A stretch of DNA of 60,554 bases from Alistipes sp. Lineage in GTDB: Bacteria > Bacteroidota > Bacteroidia > Bacteroidales > Rikenellaceae. The notes beneath the pieces are model-generated. The model worked only from the letters and a program-made list of their open reading frames with translations, was not told where the DNA came from and ran no database searches. This document shows, piece after piece, positions 44,801-52,309 of the stretch. The position numbers and the translations under genes were made by a program. The number at the start of each line of letters is the position of its first letter. The first letter of the stretch is position 1. The stretch lies in NCBI GenBank assembly GCA_017436185.1, contig JAFSDP010000016.1, positions 1 through 60,554 of the forward strand. The letters run 5' to 3'.

Positions 44801-47800
44801 GCCTTTTCCACATAGTCAATGGCCTGCTGCAGTGAGTTGAACACCATACCACGACGAGCACCCAACTCGGATTGTACAAAATACTTACCGCTATGATACT
44901 CTTTAATGACGGTGCCCTTCAGATTTCGATATACGGAAGGGTAGTTTAACTTCTCGTAGGTGGAATGGTAAGCCTCAAACGGCACAAGAATGCTATGCAG
45001 CAAATCTGCTTGCGCTTTCTTTCGTGCATTTGGTTGAGAACGCCAACTCTCATTCATACCCGCCAGATATGCGTCTATCTCGGCATCCGTGACCTCTACC
45101 TTTACCTGTTCGCCTCGCTCCCATTGCAGGGCCACATCACGATATTTTTGCAGTATCCGACCTTTTCGTACCGTCCATTTACTACGAGCTGCGGCATTCA
45201 ATGCCATCAACGTCATAGCATCCTGCTCGGTCATTAGGCCCTCTTGCATAAATTTAACGATGTCCTTACGAGACAAAATCTTATCGGGGTCCTTGAGCGT
45301 CGTTAGGTCTTTCATAGACAGCTTGGCTGTATCACGCAGTCGCCCACGAGCAACATCCTTTCTCGCACCGCCAATCTTCTCGCCAAAGTCCTCGATTTTG
45401 GGGTCGGAGACTTTTTGTGCTTTTGGAGTTGCTGTCTTCGCCTTTTCCTTTGTGGTTGCGGTTTTCGCAGTCTGCTTCAAGTTGCGCTTGCTGGCGTGCA
45501 GGGCATCGACGATTAGCTTGTTGGTGAACTCCACCGAAGGGTCGAATGCCACAGCATCGCCCTCCAATGAAACACCCAATTGGCGGAGAGCATCTCGAAT
45601 CAGCTCCACAATCTTATCCCATACGCTCTGATCCAACTCGGTCAGGCTCTCGGTAGTCTCGGCAAGGTGAGCGATATACTCGTCGCCTGCTTTGGCCTTG
45701 TCGCCTTTCACACCCGGATAGGCCAACCAACGGTTCAGCTCTCGCTCGGTCAGCGTCTGCTCCATCATATCCCACACCTTGAGGCAGAATTGATTGTAGC
45801 CCTCCTCGCCCAGCATCTTCTTCATTCCGTGATGCGCTACCACCTCGTGGATATAGGTCTGGTCAAGGTCGGAAATGTCGGTGGCGTGGGGAAGGTAGAT
45901 ATATACCTTGCCACCCGAATACCATCCGGGGATTCGTTGGCCACTCTTCTGCTCTTCGTGCATTTGGATGGCTTTGCGTGCCGACTCATTCTCGACATCC
46001 TCGAAACGCTCGATGAGAACAGCCTCTACACCAACCTTCTTTGCCCACGCTTGCGCACGCTTACGCAGAGGCTTACGACGAGCCTCCTCATCCTTTTTCA
46101 CTTTGATTCGCACACGTTGCTGCTTGCGTTGCTTCTGCTCCTCTTGCTCGGTCTGCTCTTGGGTCGGAACGGCCTCGGCTTGGGTTTCTTGTGCAGTCTG
46201 CTCGGTCGCAGGTAGTGTTTGCTCTGCAACCTCTTGGGGTGCGATTTGCTCCTCTTGCGAAATTTCTTGCTCAACCTCTTGATTTTTCGGCTCGGATGTT
46301 GTATCTTTGCTGTCAGAAAGAGTTGCCCCACTTGGTATAGTCTGCTGGTCTCCTTGTGTCGAATGAGTGGGTTCGGATGGCAAGGTCGCTTCACTAATGT
46401 AGGTCAGCATTCCCTCCTTTAAGAGACGCTTAATTCTGGGCGTCTCTTTTTCTTGGTTGGATATTACCACCTCACGACCTTCTTTTCGTATTGTTACCGA
46501 CGTGAACTTATAAGTTCTCGTGCCATCAGCATTCGTAAACGCTTTCACAAATACATAGGAAGAATTACGCTCCGCTAATTGACCATCTTTCGCAGAACTT
46601 CTCTCCTCGACAATTATATCAGGAGCTTGAAGAGTAGGTTTAATCATACCTAATTTGCTCTCTCTTCCCTTTTGAGCGAGTTTGAAGTATTGATTCTCGC
46701 CCATCTTTACCTCACCTATAGGGGTCTCAATAACGCCATCCTCACCGAACTCTGCGACCCAATTTTCGGGAGTAAGTTCAATCTCCGGAGCAATAGCCGC
46801 ATTTTGCTCCATAGATGACACTATTGCATCAATTTCCTCATTATTGAGTTTCGTTTGTGGAATTCCTGCGTTTGGCTCTTGAGCGATCGTTTCTTCAACC
46901 TCCTCGGTCTGTGCAACCTCTTGAACGGCTTGCTCCTGCACTGCTTGTTGCGCATTCAGCACCTCCGTCCAATAGTCCACCTTCTGCTGTGCCTCGGCAA
47001 TACGAGCCTTGCGCTCGGCTTTATCCTGCTGAATCTCGGCAACGGTTGCGCCACCCTTCGGCTTTACGCTCGTTGCTTTGTCGAGTTCCTTCTTGGCGTT
47101 ATCGAGCATCTGCTGTGCGGTGTCTGTAGCCTCGGTCGTGTCACCATCGTTCAGCTCGACAAGGGCCGACCAAGTATCTTGTGCAGGTGCTTGCTCGAAG
47201 AGTTGGTTGCCATTCTCATCCGTAGGAATTCGAGACAATGCACTCTCCTCCACCTGCGGCTCTTGCGTTTGCTCGATGGGTTGCTCCTCGATGGGTTGTT
47301 GCTCCTCGGCAACCTCCTGCATAGCGGACTCACGTTGGGCGTTCTGCTGCTCAATATAGGCGGCTGCACGGCCACGATTGGTGGCATCGTTCATCGCTTG
47401 CACCTGTTCCTTCGGCATCTGTACAGCTTCCGTTGCGCCATCCAACGCCACCTGCACGGTGCCATCGCCATTGTCGGCAACAATCTGCGCTTGGTGCTGT
47501 ACGCCCTCCTCATCGGTCAAAACATAGGTGTCACCCTGTGCGAATGCAAGCGTACCGAGAATCTCGGCCTCGGCTTGGCCGGCTACACTCTGGCGAATCT
47601 GCTCACGCAGAGCCTCCTTTGTCTGCTCGGCATCTTCAACCTCACCCACATTCAACAACGACGCAGGATCGCTGAACTCCATTTTGCCCGTCTCGGCATC
47701 CTTTACGATGATGCTCTCGCTTGAGTTGGCTGTGTCGATCGTGCCATCGTCGAGCAATACCACCTCGCCAGACATAATATAGACGGCTCGGTCATCCTGC

Positions 47801-50148
47801 TTCATTGTTGCAGGGTGAATTTTGCCATCGGTCTGGCTGATTCGGCTATCCACCTGCGCATCGCTCTGGGCTATCTTGCCGTCGATATCGTCACGCACCG
47901 CCTGATACATACCCTCTACGGTTGATTTGGCGTTCAGGTAGTTAAGCACGATTTGATTTGCGCTATCGTCCTGCCCTAATTTTTTACTCTCCAAGAGGCT
48001 TGCAAGGGGATTCTCGCCCAAGAACTCATCTACATCTGTATCTTCAGGTAGAGCATAGAGTCTGCGTACAGCATTGGCACACTCCTCCAGCATCGTTCTT
48101 GCATCGTTCTTCTCCTGCGGAGTTTGCAAGGTATAGCCATTCTCAAACGATTGCTCTACCTCTACCTCCTCGGCAGGTGTAGCCGCATCAATTTGGTGCT
48201 TCAGCAAGCCGATACGCACGCCATCCATTCGTTGCAACTCACCAACATAGGTTACGGCTGCTTTCTTCTGTTCGGGGGTAAGGTTTGCATCTGCGAGAAT
48301 CTCACGCACGGCCTTTCCACGAGTCAGCGCATCGGTCGATGCAAGCTGCTCCTTGAATGTTCCCCACAAATCGGCACTGCCGAAAGCATTGATGGCATCA
48401 ACATCGGCACGCTTCAGACGACGCTTGGCACGAGGATATTCTACCGCATAGGCTCCCGTCTTCACGGTAGAGAAGAAACCGCCCATCAATCCTACACCGA
48501 GGAATGTTTCTATCAGGTTTTCTCGGTTGAAGATACCCGTATTTTCATCTGTGTCTCTTGTCTGATCTCCAACGAGATACGAATTAAGAATGCCGCCATA
48601 GATTTCCTCGCCAAACTCACCGACTACACCATTCCATTGGGCCTTTCGTTCCAAATTCGTGATGAATTGCACGGCATCGTTGTAGCTCATATTATCGATG
48701 GTTTTCAACACCCCGTTAGGTGTAATCTTACGGACGACATCCCCACTCAATTTAGAGAGACCTGTATATTTACCGATGGGGGCAATATAGCCACCGGCCA
48801 TTTCGGATGCACGTTCAATTGTGCCTGCCATAATAGCATCATACCACGCTCGGAGTGCATCATCACCTTCCGTATGGCCTCCATATATCGGTCGGCCATT
48901 CTCATCCAGATCATACTCAATGTCGCCCGACATTCTACGCAGAGCATCTGCCGTTGTACCTAAAGCACCCGTAGTAGCGGTCATCGTTGCTGCGCCAACC
49001 ACATCTGCGCCCACTCGTGTAGCTGCTTTTGTTGCAAGATATTTTGCCGCATTCTTTCTGATGGCCTCCTTGCCGTAACGCTTCAGCGCATAGCGTGTGA
49101 GTTTTGCCGATGCCCCTTTGCCCAATGCGGCAGCAGGGTTGATGGCCATCTCCAACATAAAAGGAATAGACTCCGCCGACACTTGACCTGCCTTGTAGCC
49201 ATATCCGAGATACGAGCCAAAGTAGGCATTGGTTGCCATCTCAACAGCCTTTGCATCAAGCAAAGTGCGTTGTGCTTCGGTCAGTTCGCCACCGCTATCA
49301 GCTACGTCAAGGGCTTCAAGGAGTGTGCCGCTGTTCGCCATCTCCGAAAGACCCATATCCCACGTTGTAGGGTCGAACACCTTCTGGCCGAAACCTCGCA
49401 ATGCGCCACCAACAAATGAAGTCTCGTTTCCACTCCCATCTGCACCATTTCTGTCTGCCTCGTCAATGATGCGTTGTGCGTTCCGCAAAGCGTCGTTGGC
49501 CGCACTGTAGGCATCCAAATCCTTGCGACGCTTCGTGTTTGCACGAGACATTGTCATCAGCATACCCATTTGGCCGGGAACGAAATCTCCAAGACTTCGA
49601 TTATCATTTATCTTGCCTTGAACAAAATCCTGCATCCCTGCAACCTGCTCACGGGTAGCCGACATATCGGCCAGCTCCTGCTCGTCAATGGTGGGTTGCT
49701 CGGCTTCAGGCGTTGGGGTATTTGCTCCAGAGCGATAGAGTGAGTTGATTGTACCCATCGGCCCCGGTACAAGGCTTGCAAGATTCGTCTTCTGCGGTTG
49801 CTCTACGGGTGCAGGCTGTTGGGGTTGTTGGGTCGAAGGAATGTTATCAACGCCGAATCTGTTGATGTCACGTTCGAACTCGGCCTCACGCTCCTCCAAC
49901 TGCTTCTGCTCGACCTGTGCAGGGTCTCGAAGGTCGGCATCCAAGAAATCCTCCGGTGCGTGCGATGCGGTGGGGGAGTGGGTTGTACCCTTTGGGGTAA
50001 TAAAAGCCTTATAGTCGGCAGGTTTCACGCCATATCGGACACCTTGATCCTCGATAACGGTATATGCGTCAGGATAATCTGTGGCAAACTTGGCAATGTC
50101 CTCTTCTCGAACTTTGTAGCGTTTGCCATTAACATTAAATATAGGCAT
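35842..50148 (-). CDS. 4768-aa polyvalent ejection-type protein
   Basis: A huge protein after two ejection-type genes and before portal. Visible parts: N-terminal small domain (1-50); a hydrophobic/helical zone (about 290-420, 530-600); a Gln/Glu-rich linker (about 960-1100, 1290-1390); HEVVAHHG (1434-1441); an LPD1-like block (FGFRGVEFGNW...SLGGQLALAFG...) with HEWFH (1976-1980); an ADP-ribosyltransferase-like domain starting YHGTP (2257); an EIQSKRHQDGR segment (about 2797), LPD5-like; HENTH (3246-3250); HEVVGHKG (3456-3463); YDYYIPLRGFDE (about 3990); an LPD38-like region (about 4200-4230, RNPDFLLSNFMRD); a membrane-like helix (about 4420-4440); and a charged helical end. Domain names are from memory of polyvalent proteins injected by phages. 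Confidence 0.8.
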   Translation of the reverse strand: MPIFNVNGKRYKVREEDIAKFATDYPDAYTVIEDQGVRYGVKPADYKAFITPKGTTHSPTASHAPEDFLDADLRDPAQVEQKQLEEREAEFERDINRFGVDNIPSTQQPQQPAPVEQPQKTNLASLVPGPMGTINSLYRSGANTPTPEAEQPTIDEQELADMSATREQVAGMQDFVQGKINDNRSLGDFVPGQMGMLMTMSRANTKRRKDLDAYSAANDALRNAQRIIDEADRNGADGSGNETSFVGGALRGFGQKVFDPTTWDMGLSEMANSGTLLEALDVADSGGELTEAQRTLLDAKAVEMATNAYFGSYLGYGYKAGQVSAESIPFMLEMAINPAAALGKGASAKLTRYALKRYGKEAIRKNAAKYLATKAATRVGADVVGAATMTATTGALGTTADALRRMSGDIEYDLDENGRPIYGGHTEGDDALRAWYDAIMAGTIERASEMAGGYIAPIGKYTGLSKLSGDVVRKITPNGVLKTIDNMSYNDAVQFITNLERKAQWNGVVGEFGEEIYGGILNSYLVGDQTRDTDENTGIFNRENLIETFLGVGLMGGFFSTVKTGAYAVEYPRAKRRLKRADVDAINAFGSADLWGTFKEQLASTDALTRGKAVREILADANLTPEQKKAAVTYVGELQRMDGVRIGLLKHQIDAATPAEEVEVEQSFENGYTLQTPQEKNDARTMLEECANAVRRLYALPEDTDVDEFLGENPLASLLESKKLGQDDSANQIVLNYLNAKSTVEGMYQAVRDDIDGKIAQSDAQVDSRISQTDGKIHPATMKQDDRAVYIMSGEVVLLDDGTIDTANSSESIIVKDAETGKMEFSDPASLLNVGEVEDAEQTKEALREQIRQSVAGQAEAEILGTLAFAQGDTYVLTDEEGVQHQAQIVADNGDGTVQVALDGATEAVQMPKEQVQAMNDATNRGRAAAYIEQQNAQRESAMQEVAEEQQPIEEQPIEQTQEPQVEESALSRIPTDENGNQLFEQAPAQDTWSALVELNDGDTTEATDTAQQMLDNAKKELDKATSVKPKGGATVAEIQQDKAERKARIAEAQQKVDYWTEVLNAQQAVQEQAVQEVAQTEEVEETIAQEPNAGIPQTKLNNEEIDAIVSSMEQNAAIAPEIELTPENWVAEFGEDGVIETPIGEVKMGENQYFKLAQKGRESKLGMIKPTLQAPDIIVEERSSAKDGQLAERNSSYVFVKAFTNADGTRTYKFTSVTIRKEGREVVISNQEKETPRIKRLLKEGMLTYISEATLPSEPTHSTQGDQQTIPSGATLSDSKDTTSEPKNQEVEQEISQEEQIAPQEVAEQTLPATEQTAQETQAEAVPTQEQTEQEEQKQRKQQRVRIKVKKDEEARRKPLRKRAQAWAKKVGVEAVLIERFEDVENESARKAIQMHEEQKSGQRIPGWYSGGKVYIYLPHATDISDLDQTYIHEVVAHHGMKKMLGEEGYNQFCLKVWDMMEQTLTERELNRWLAYPGVKGDKAKAGDEYIAHLAETTESLTELDQSVWDKIVELIRDALRQLGVSLEGDAVAFDPSVEFTNKLIVDALHASKRNLKQTAKTATTKEKAKTATPKAQKVSDPKIEDFGEKIGGARKDVARGRLRDTAKLSMKDLTTLKDPDKILSRKDIVKFMQEGLMTEQDAMTLMALNAAARSKWTVRKGRILQKYRDVALQWERGEQVKVEVTDAEIDAYLAGMNESWRSQPNARKKAQADLLHSILVPFEAYHSTYEKLNYPSVYRNLKGTVIKEYHSGKYFVQSELGARRGMVFNSLQQAIDYVEKAYPVVSMELSKPKSGKADSSEKVGHLHVVKDSLYGYRIKSRSIPGNIFLSGHFRTKAEAEAYLQENAETLRSREEQMIFTLMGSDIGAVERSGVDYRQGRDITPEEFQSTFGFRGVEFGNWVPQAERQLYLNKTYDAIMDFCKVVGISPKAFSLGGQLALAFGSRGKSKAIAHYEPMKMAINLTRMNGAGSLAHEWFHALDNYLARQATGNALDMATDKRRAERDIVANTFSQLVRRMATLDYSTRSRNAGAYWNEVWERAARLFETYVYNELGGQQTISPLLVRETTLFDDTLVEDFGQAYPYPSAEENAIMKPYFDALFGALEERTDEQGNSILFRTVENDKARQFAIIERSNPMLDDYHTGIRSVEDIRTFDEAVAEARTAAEQGGWEELASYPDITNDMLEEAQQSGRITIYSSKPIANGTFVTPSLMQASDYAGGEEVYSKVVRTSDVAWINTDEGQMAASEDVRFRTTYHGTPATFERFDHSFMGSGEGNRVFGWGTYVTEEKGIGEWYAKVLTDPINEFSTERRAIIDAKIELDKAERFAESLREEIQFAKDNIAFFEERIRNGATGYELEEAQENIENSKENTLYNEQALKNAEAKIESARAAVAQAQEVYERARVRGNVYQVEIPDDNGYNYLSWEGRLTPKQMQMIASQAEKEGLTDLFYRDEDSGELVFNGSMTSGEFEYKDLERSLGSDKAASEFLSRAGFTGIMYFGDGGNQDVRNYVIFNDADLEIKERTSFRTVPTFLSNAAVALEGIKQEKATPQQWLAMLKKAGGIKAGEDKWIGLSEWLEQSEAKSLTKQEVLDYINENQIQIEETTYSSNSAVETTPEFKALQEEFEQIAQGYEDEVRRNIDEYEAKLAKKYNLPENYFDTTVLNSDESKAHSSLSRITAEEIYNAAWVDLVDRYGDDFEIAFWRGYDGIRVDNAEVACILLGLPIDRPIYHLREDYTTKGLEGNREIALTVPTIEPWNENDEVHFGDAGEGRTIAWIRFGETTDEDGKRVLVIDEIQSKRHQDGREKGYRPSDVDKYLKDNNIEVVETGEFYEFYRDGELDRRFSKGLLHYNIKAAKDLYVAGYEKSDIPEVPFEKNWAELAMKRMLRYAAEHGFDKVAWTKGDQQAERYHIGNVVTRILSYEGQDNGQEVKHVEIHLTDRSRRRMTIDNNGVVVSSEEDFVNAGTPFADVVGKEVARKVLNGEGEDATLVLRESTEGVGDAIMQLMKKYGVSRPADLYAVISAEDKATLDAYHTQKEVTAKEIDADGLRIGGEGMRAFYDQMLPSFMRKYAKKWGATVQDVTLPNVEEAGRTMHSVDVTDSMRESVMQGQTMFRVADAKNLFKELEERYKKLDKSDTEALNKWRDEKAAAIQSVLTAISDELGFEPPIMVFNGGIDTQEIADYIVSTYKDDVGVDVDKDWVKSYIEKSKARGLYWPQAGFITSDVSNYDESNDVFTVSATLMHENTHHLVGLHFDKRDLEAIWDEAVKANHPLALLVEKLYKGESNAKKGNELLAFAIGNITKNFRNDLFNYIKGRTVSEENLLDKSEYSLPLGRFALSEILNIYRNDLRRSKTEVGRGDRSANRRDSRVDRLLQGRGRIRRKAVKEAAELFASQLGTPINIVERISDITAPNPRLQSRKRAAKGWYDATTKQVVVVLPNAVSVEDVRATIFHEVVGHKGMRETVGEKRYNAFLEKVYRGASQTIRERIARRAATLGWDFNLATDEYLASLAEQGFEERENRNFFEVVRDLFLDLLSDAKIALGYRINDNDIRYMLWRTYQMQRSKGAMAVAEDVVMQQRLGVGEFDTRFRVASDAPITYDNFYESTEAVFTQVERPDRPADYVSRSGSEYWYGNDERGDYVIRGADHWSDVGKSQEAIEKKKALVEDAYIQRNDNKVISWRPRRYTSWDRYVDMRGSRRPVASCDWSIVVSDQDTRREHSVKHTTLYGKAYLSEMERIDNDDIRFRETTSPSDDVRMRVAHTPYRETLIRQQYEERIKSGMYQSMEAMQDSMQSLHDTMLMILKEEGYGDMYIEDVASFENAYIGENRLSSTNLAEANAFANTVFQRLVDAISAIAPNEEARTELIDYMFAKHGLERNEKMAEREAKREYDQQESRIASKAISASGAKTMTELIAEKRQKDYAGLTALTGKKHVSDAEKEAQRMVEEYENSHETDEIWERVQEVRKAILSKLYEGGLLSKEQMEQILDMYDYYIPLRGFDEKTVTDQYAYLTSTRGSFSSPIRKAGGRESKADDPFANLSAMAESAILQANRNMLVKQRFLNFVLRHPSDLVSVNRLWLRYDEANQEWVPEMPNILETDSPEEVARKVAEHEQAMKELSKAYPDRYKVSGDQTSMPYKVPSKETLKEHQVIVKRNGVDYVLTINGSPRLAQALNGLTNPDNDISGAIGAVLNAAQWVNRGLSYAYTTRNPDFLLSNFMRDMLYTNQMVWIKESPNYALTFHKNYLKANPVQMKILYSKYREGTLDMSDPMEAMFYKFVINGGETGYVNLRDVEQHKSELKEKLDRSGGKLSVQEGWQLLGDRLDEFNQAVENCARFAAFMTSQQMGRSLDRSIYDAKEISINFNKKGAGAKFMGANGQTALGNAAAFTSGFGRSMYIFWNAAIQGTTNFGRQVKRHPAKAFTAVASWFILGALMAYLGYDDDDEDAKNSYFNNPEYVRRSNIMFHLGDGNFAKIPLPIEVQAVYGLGELMVSAMSGKEDYSDGELASAIVGQMTKILPIDFMEGRGGFHAFIPSAAKTAVEASTNTSWTGLPIYKDTPYNKDMPNWTKAYSSTNKYLVNLAATLNELSGGDKYTKGAIDLNPAIIEYLLNGYFGGYFATADKLTKTAEMVVGARDFDPRGVLFLNRVLAKSDDRTQYRAVNNKYYEAKKEYETTKRRLRNYEHDTDEGIFNFAEKINFLYNSEAYRRMELFDIYRGDIEDLEREIKEATSDEEKEALNAELMTLKSLTVDAIYGTEEEDDNDSR

Positions 50149-50174
50149 ATATTATTGATTGTTATGTTATTACC

Positions 50175-51314
50175 TTAATTGTCGTCAGGGTTGTACATTA
50201 CATCATAGTCGGCATCGCTGCCTCCATAGGTGTCACCATCCAAATATGAGTCGATACCATATTCCTTTACGGGGTCAATCTTCGATAAAGAGAGCATATA
50301 TTCCTTAACCGAGGGGTCTTTCGTCCAATTCTGTTTAATAAAGTCGTCTTTCTGCTGTGCAGTCTTCTTCGCCATTAATGCTTTGAATAAGTCTTGACTC
50401 AATTTGCGCGTGTTGCCTATGCCTGCATCAACCATCCGATCGAAGACCTGCTGCATCGAACCCTTCCAAACACTTCCGTAGATAGATATCGGATTGCCTT
50501 TTTCATCGGCAAATTGAATCGGAGCTTGTCGGAGTTTGTTCGCAACCTGTTGAGCATATCTACCTCTGGCGATATTTTCTTGTGCTGCACGCTGTTTTGT
50601 GCTCTCGGCTGCTGCGTGCGCTCTCGCCTTCGCACCTTGTTCTGCCTGAAACTCCTGACTATCCTCTCGTGCCGCATCTGCGTGTGCTCTCGTTTTTTCG
50701 GCATTCTCCTTCTGCCAAGCGAATTGCGCAGCCGCTCTTGCTTCTGCACGAGCTGCACGCTCATCGGCAAGACGGTCACGCTCACGCTGATATGCGGTAG
50801 CCTCATCTGCCTTATGATCGGCCCACAGCTTGTCGAACTGCGTCTGGTAACGTTGGCGACGAGCCTCCCGATCTGCGTAGAATTTTTCCCAACGAGCTTG
50901 GTTGGCGGCAGAAAGCGAATTCTTGGGGTCTTTTTCCTGATAGGGGCCATACTTAACTGCCGTGTGCATATCGGAGATGGCCGAGATGCCGTCACCGAGC
51001 GACAAGATAAGTTGCTGTATCGCCTTGCGCTTCTTCTCCTTGCGCAGCTCCTCTGCGGTAGGCTCTTCGTAGCCGGTGGTGCGACGAGCAATCTCATCGA
51101 CAATCTCACGATTGGATCGCTTGGCCAATCCGGGTGTAGCAGTAGCAGGGGCAACGGTTCCCTTCATCCCTTGATCGAGGGTTTGGGTAGTCGATGCGGT
51201 GGCAACAGGTTGCGTCTGTTGCTTCACGACCTGCTCGGCTTGGGGCTGTTGAGCAGGTGCTGCGGCAGCCGTCTTCTTCGGCTTACCGTTCAAAATCTCA
51301 TCCTTTACACTCAT
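50175..51314 (-). CDS. Internal virion/ejection-type protein
   Basis: 379 aa. Low-complexity Ala/Gln/Pro N-terminus, a hydrophobic helix (KAIQQLILSLGDGISAIS, about 97-114) and a long Ala/Arg/Glu coiled coil (about 135-260). The composition and place between a T7 gp14-like gene and the giant protein suit a middle ejection protein. Confidence 0.6.
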   Translation of the reverse strand: MSVKDEILNGKPKKTAAAAPAQQPQAEQVVKQQTQPVATASTTQTLDQGMKGTVAPATATPGLAKRSNREIVDEIARRTTGYEEPTAEELRKEKKRKAIQQLILSLGDGISAISDMHTAVKYGPYQEKDPKNSLSAANQARWEKFYADREARRQRYQTQFDKLWADHKADEATAYQRERDRLADERAARAEARAAAQFAWQKENAEKTRAHADAAREDSQEFQAEQGAKARAHAAAESTKQRAAQENIARGRYAQQVANKLRQAPIQFADEKGNPISIYGSVWKGSMQQVFDRMVDAGIGNTRKLSQDLFKALMAKKTAQQKDDFIKQNWTKDPSVKEYMLSLSKIDPVKEYGIDSYLDGDTYGGSDADYDVMYNPDDN

Positions 51315-51320
51315 ACCATA

Positions 51321-51854
51321 CTACTTCTTCGAGAATGCGTCAACCAAAGATGTGATACCGCTACCAAGCGATTCACCTGCTGAAGACAAACCCTCTGCGG
51401 ACTTTTGTGCGGCTGTTGCTCGTTGCATCTCCACATCGATGAGTTGCTTATTCAGGCTCTCCTTGTTTGCCATATACTGCTGCTCGATGGTGTCCTTGCG
51501 GTCTGCGGCCTCGGCTGCGATTTGGCTGGCCGTGTCGGTCATTGCTCGTGCCGATGCTGCTTTCTCTGCGGCCACCGACTCATTGGTGCCACCCATCACG
51601 GCTGCCGTAGCTGCGGCCTGACGATTGCGGTTGCGCATTGCCTCCTGTGTCATCGTCAAAAGGCGTTGAGCATCTGCTCGTTGGGTCGCATCTTCGTTGT
51701 AACGACGATCGAACCAATCCTGATTCTCCTTCTGCTGATCTGCGATTATTTTTCTTGCTCTTCGAGCCGATCTTCGAGCGGCTGCATTGCTTGCGATGGT
51801 GCCACCAATCTTCATAGCGGCACTAACTCCTGCGCCAATAGCACTACCTATCAT
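51321..51854 (-). CDS. Small ejection-type protein (gp14/gp7-like)
   Basis: 177 aa from the ATG at 51854 (MIGSAIGAGVSAAMKIGG); the frame extends to 51896 but would cover the promoter. A Gly/Ala-rich membrane-active N-terminus followed by an Ala/Arg/Glu coiled coil resembles internal core proteins of podoviruses that form the periplasmic channel. Confidence 0.65.
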   Translation of the reverse strand: MIGSAIGAGVSAAMKIGGTIASNAAARRSARRARKIIADQQKENQDWFDRRYNEDATQRADAQRLLTMTQEAMRNRNRQAAATAAVMGGTNESVAAEKAASARAMTDTASQIAAEAADRKDTIEQQYMANKESLNKQLIDVEMQRATAAQKSAEGLSSAGESLGSGITSLVDAFSKK

Positions 51855-51870
51855 AGGGATATGTGTGTTA

Positions 51871-51914
51871 GTTAATAAATATAATTCTGACCGCAATTTA
51901 AGGGGTTATTTTTG
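51871..51914 (+). promoter_or_regulatory. Late-type promoter of the DUF5681-like gene
   Basis: Box GTTAATAAATATA (51871-51883) and TATTTTTG (51907-51914), 36 bp apart. Interleaved with the opposite promoter. Confidence 0.75.
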
Positions 51915-51936
51915 CTACATCATTTTATTTATTTAC
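51893..51936 (-). promoter_or_regulatory. Late-type promoter of the ejection operon
   Basis: Box GTAAATAAATAAA from 51936 to 51924 and TAAATTGC from 51900 to 51893, spacing 36 bp. The downstream element is degenerate. It drives 51854, 51314 and the giant gene. Confidence 0.55.
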
Positions 51937-51945
51937 TGACTTCGT

Positions 51946-52236
51946 ATGCCGAAAAAGAAAGGTGACCCCAAGACAGGTGGCAGGGTGAAAGGAACACCGA
52001 ACAAGGCCACCTCGATGAGCAAGGCGGTGATTGCCGACCTGCTCAATACATATAGCTCATCGGGGTTGATGAGCGAGGATTTTATGGCCCTTGAGCCGAA
52101 GGATAGATTGGCGATTGCCGAGCGACTGACTCAATATGTAATGCCAAAGATGCAGGCTGTATCTGCCGAAGTTAACGACCAACGCAACCTCACAATCGAG
52201 GATCGACTGCGAGAGTTGTCGGGCGAAGAGTCGTAG
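51946..52236 (+). CDS. DUF5681-like protein, alternative small terminase candidate
   Basis: 96 aa. KKGDPKTGGRVKGTPNKATS and EPKDRLAIAERLTQYVMPK match small proteins of Bacteroidales phages and mobile elements that are often placed before TerL. Here it is 20 kb away from terL and convergent with the integrase. The late promoter supports a packaging or virion role. Confidence 0.7.
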   Translation: MPKKKGDPKTGGRVKGTPNKATSMSKAVIADLLNTYSSSGLMSEDFMALEPKDRLAIAERLTQYVMPKMQAVSAEVNDQRNLTIEDRLRELSGEES

Positions 52237-52283
52237 TCTTATTATATATAGGTATCTACCACTTTCTACAATAGAAAAGAGAA

Positions 52284-52309
52284 AAGCACCCGGAAAAGGG
52301 TGCTTCTTT
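52284..52309. terminator. Bidirectional terminator between the late gene and integrase
   Basis: AAGCACCC, loop GGAAAA, GGGTGCTT followed by CTTTTA on the plus strand and an A-rich flank serving the minus strand. Confidence 0.8.

Noticed and set aside
35842..50148. Giant gene as a tail tape-measure protein
   Set aside because: It has enzyme motifs and Gln/Glu linkers rather than long regular helical repeats, no major tail protein is present, and it follows ejection-type genes.
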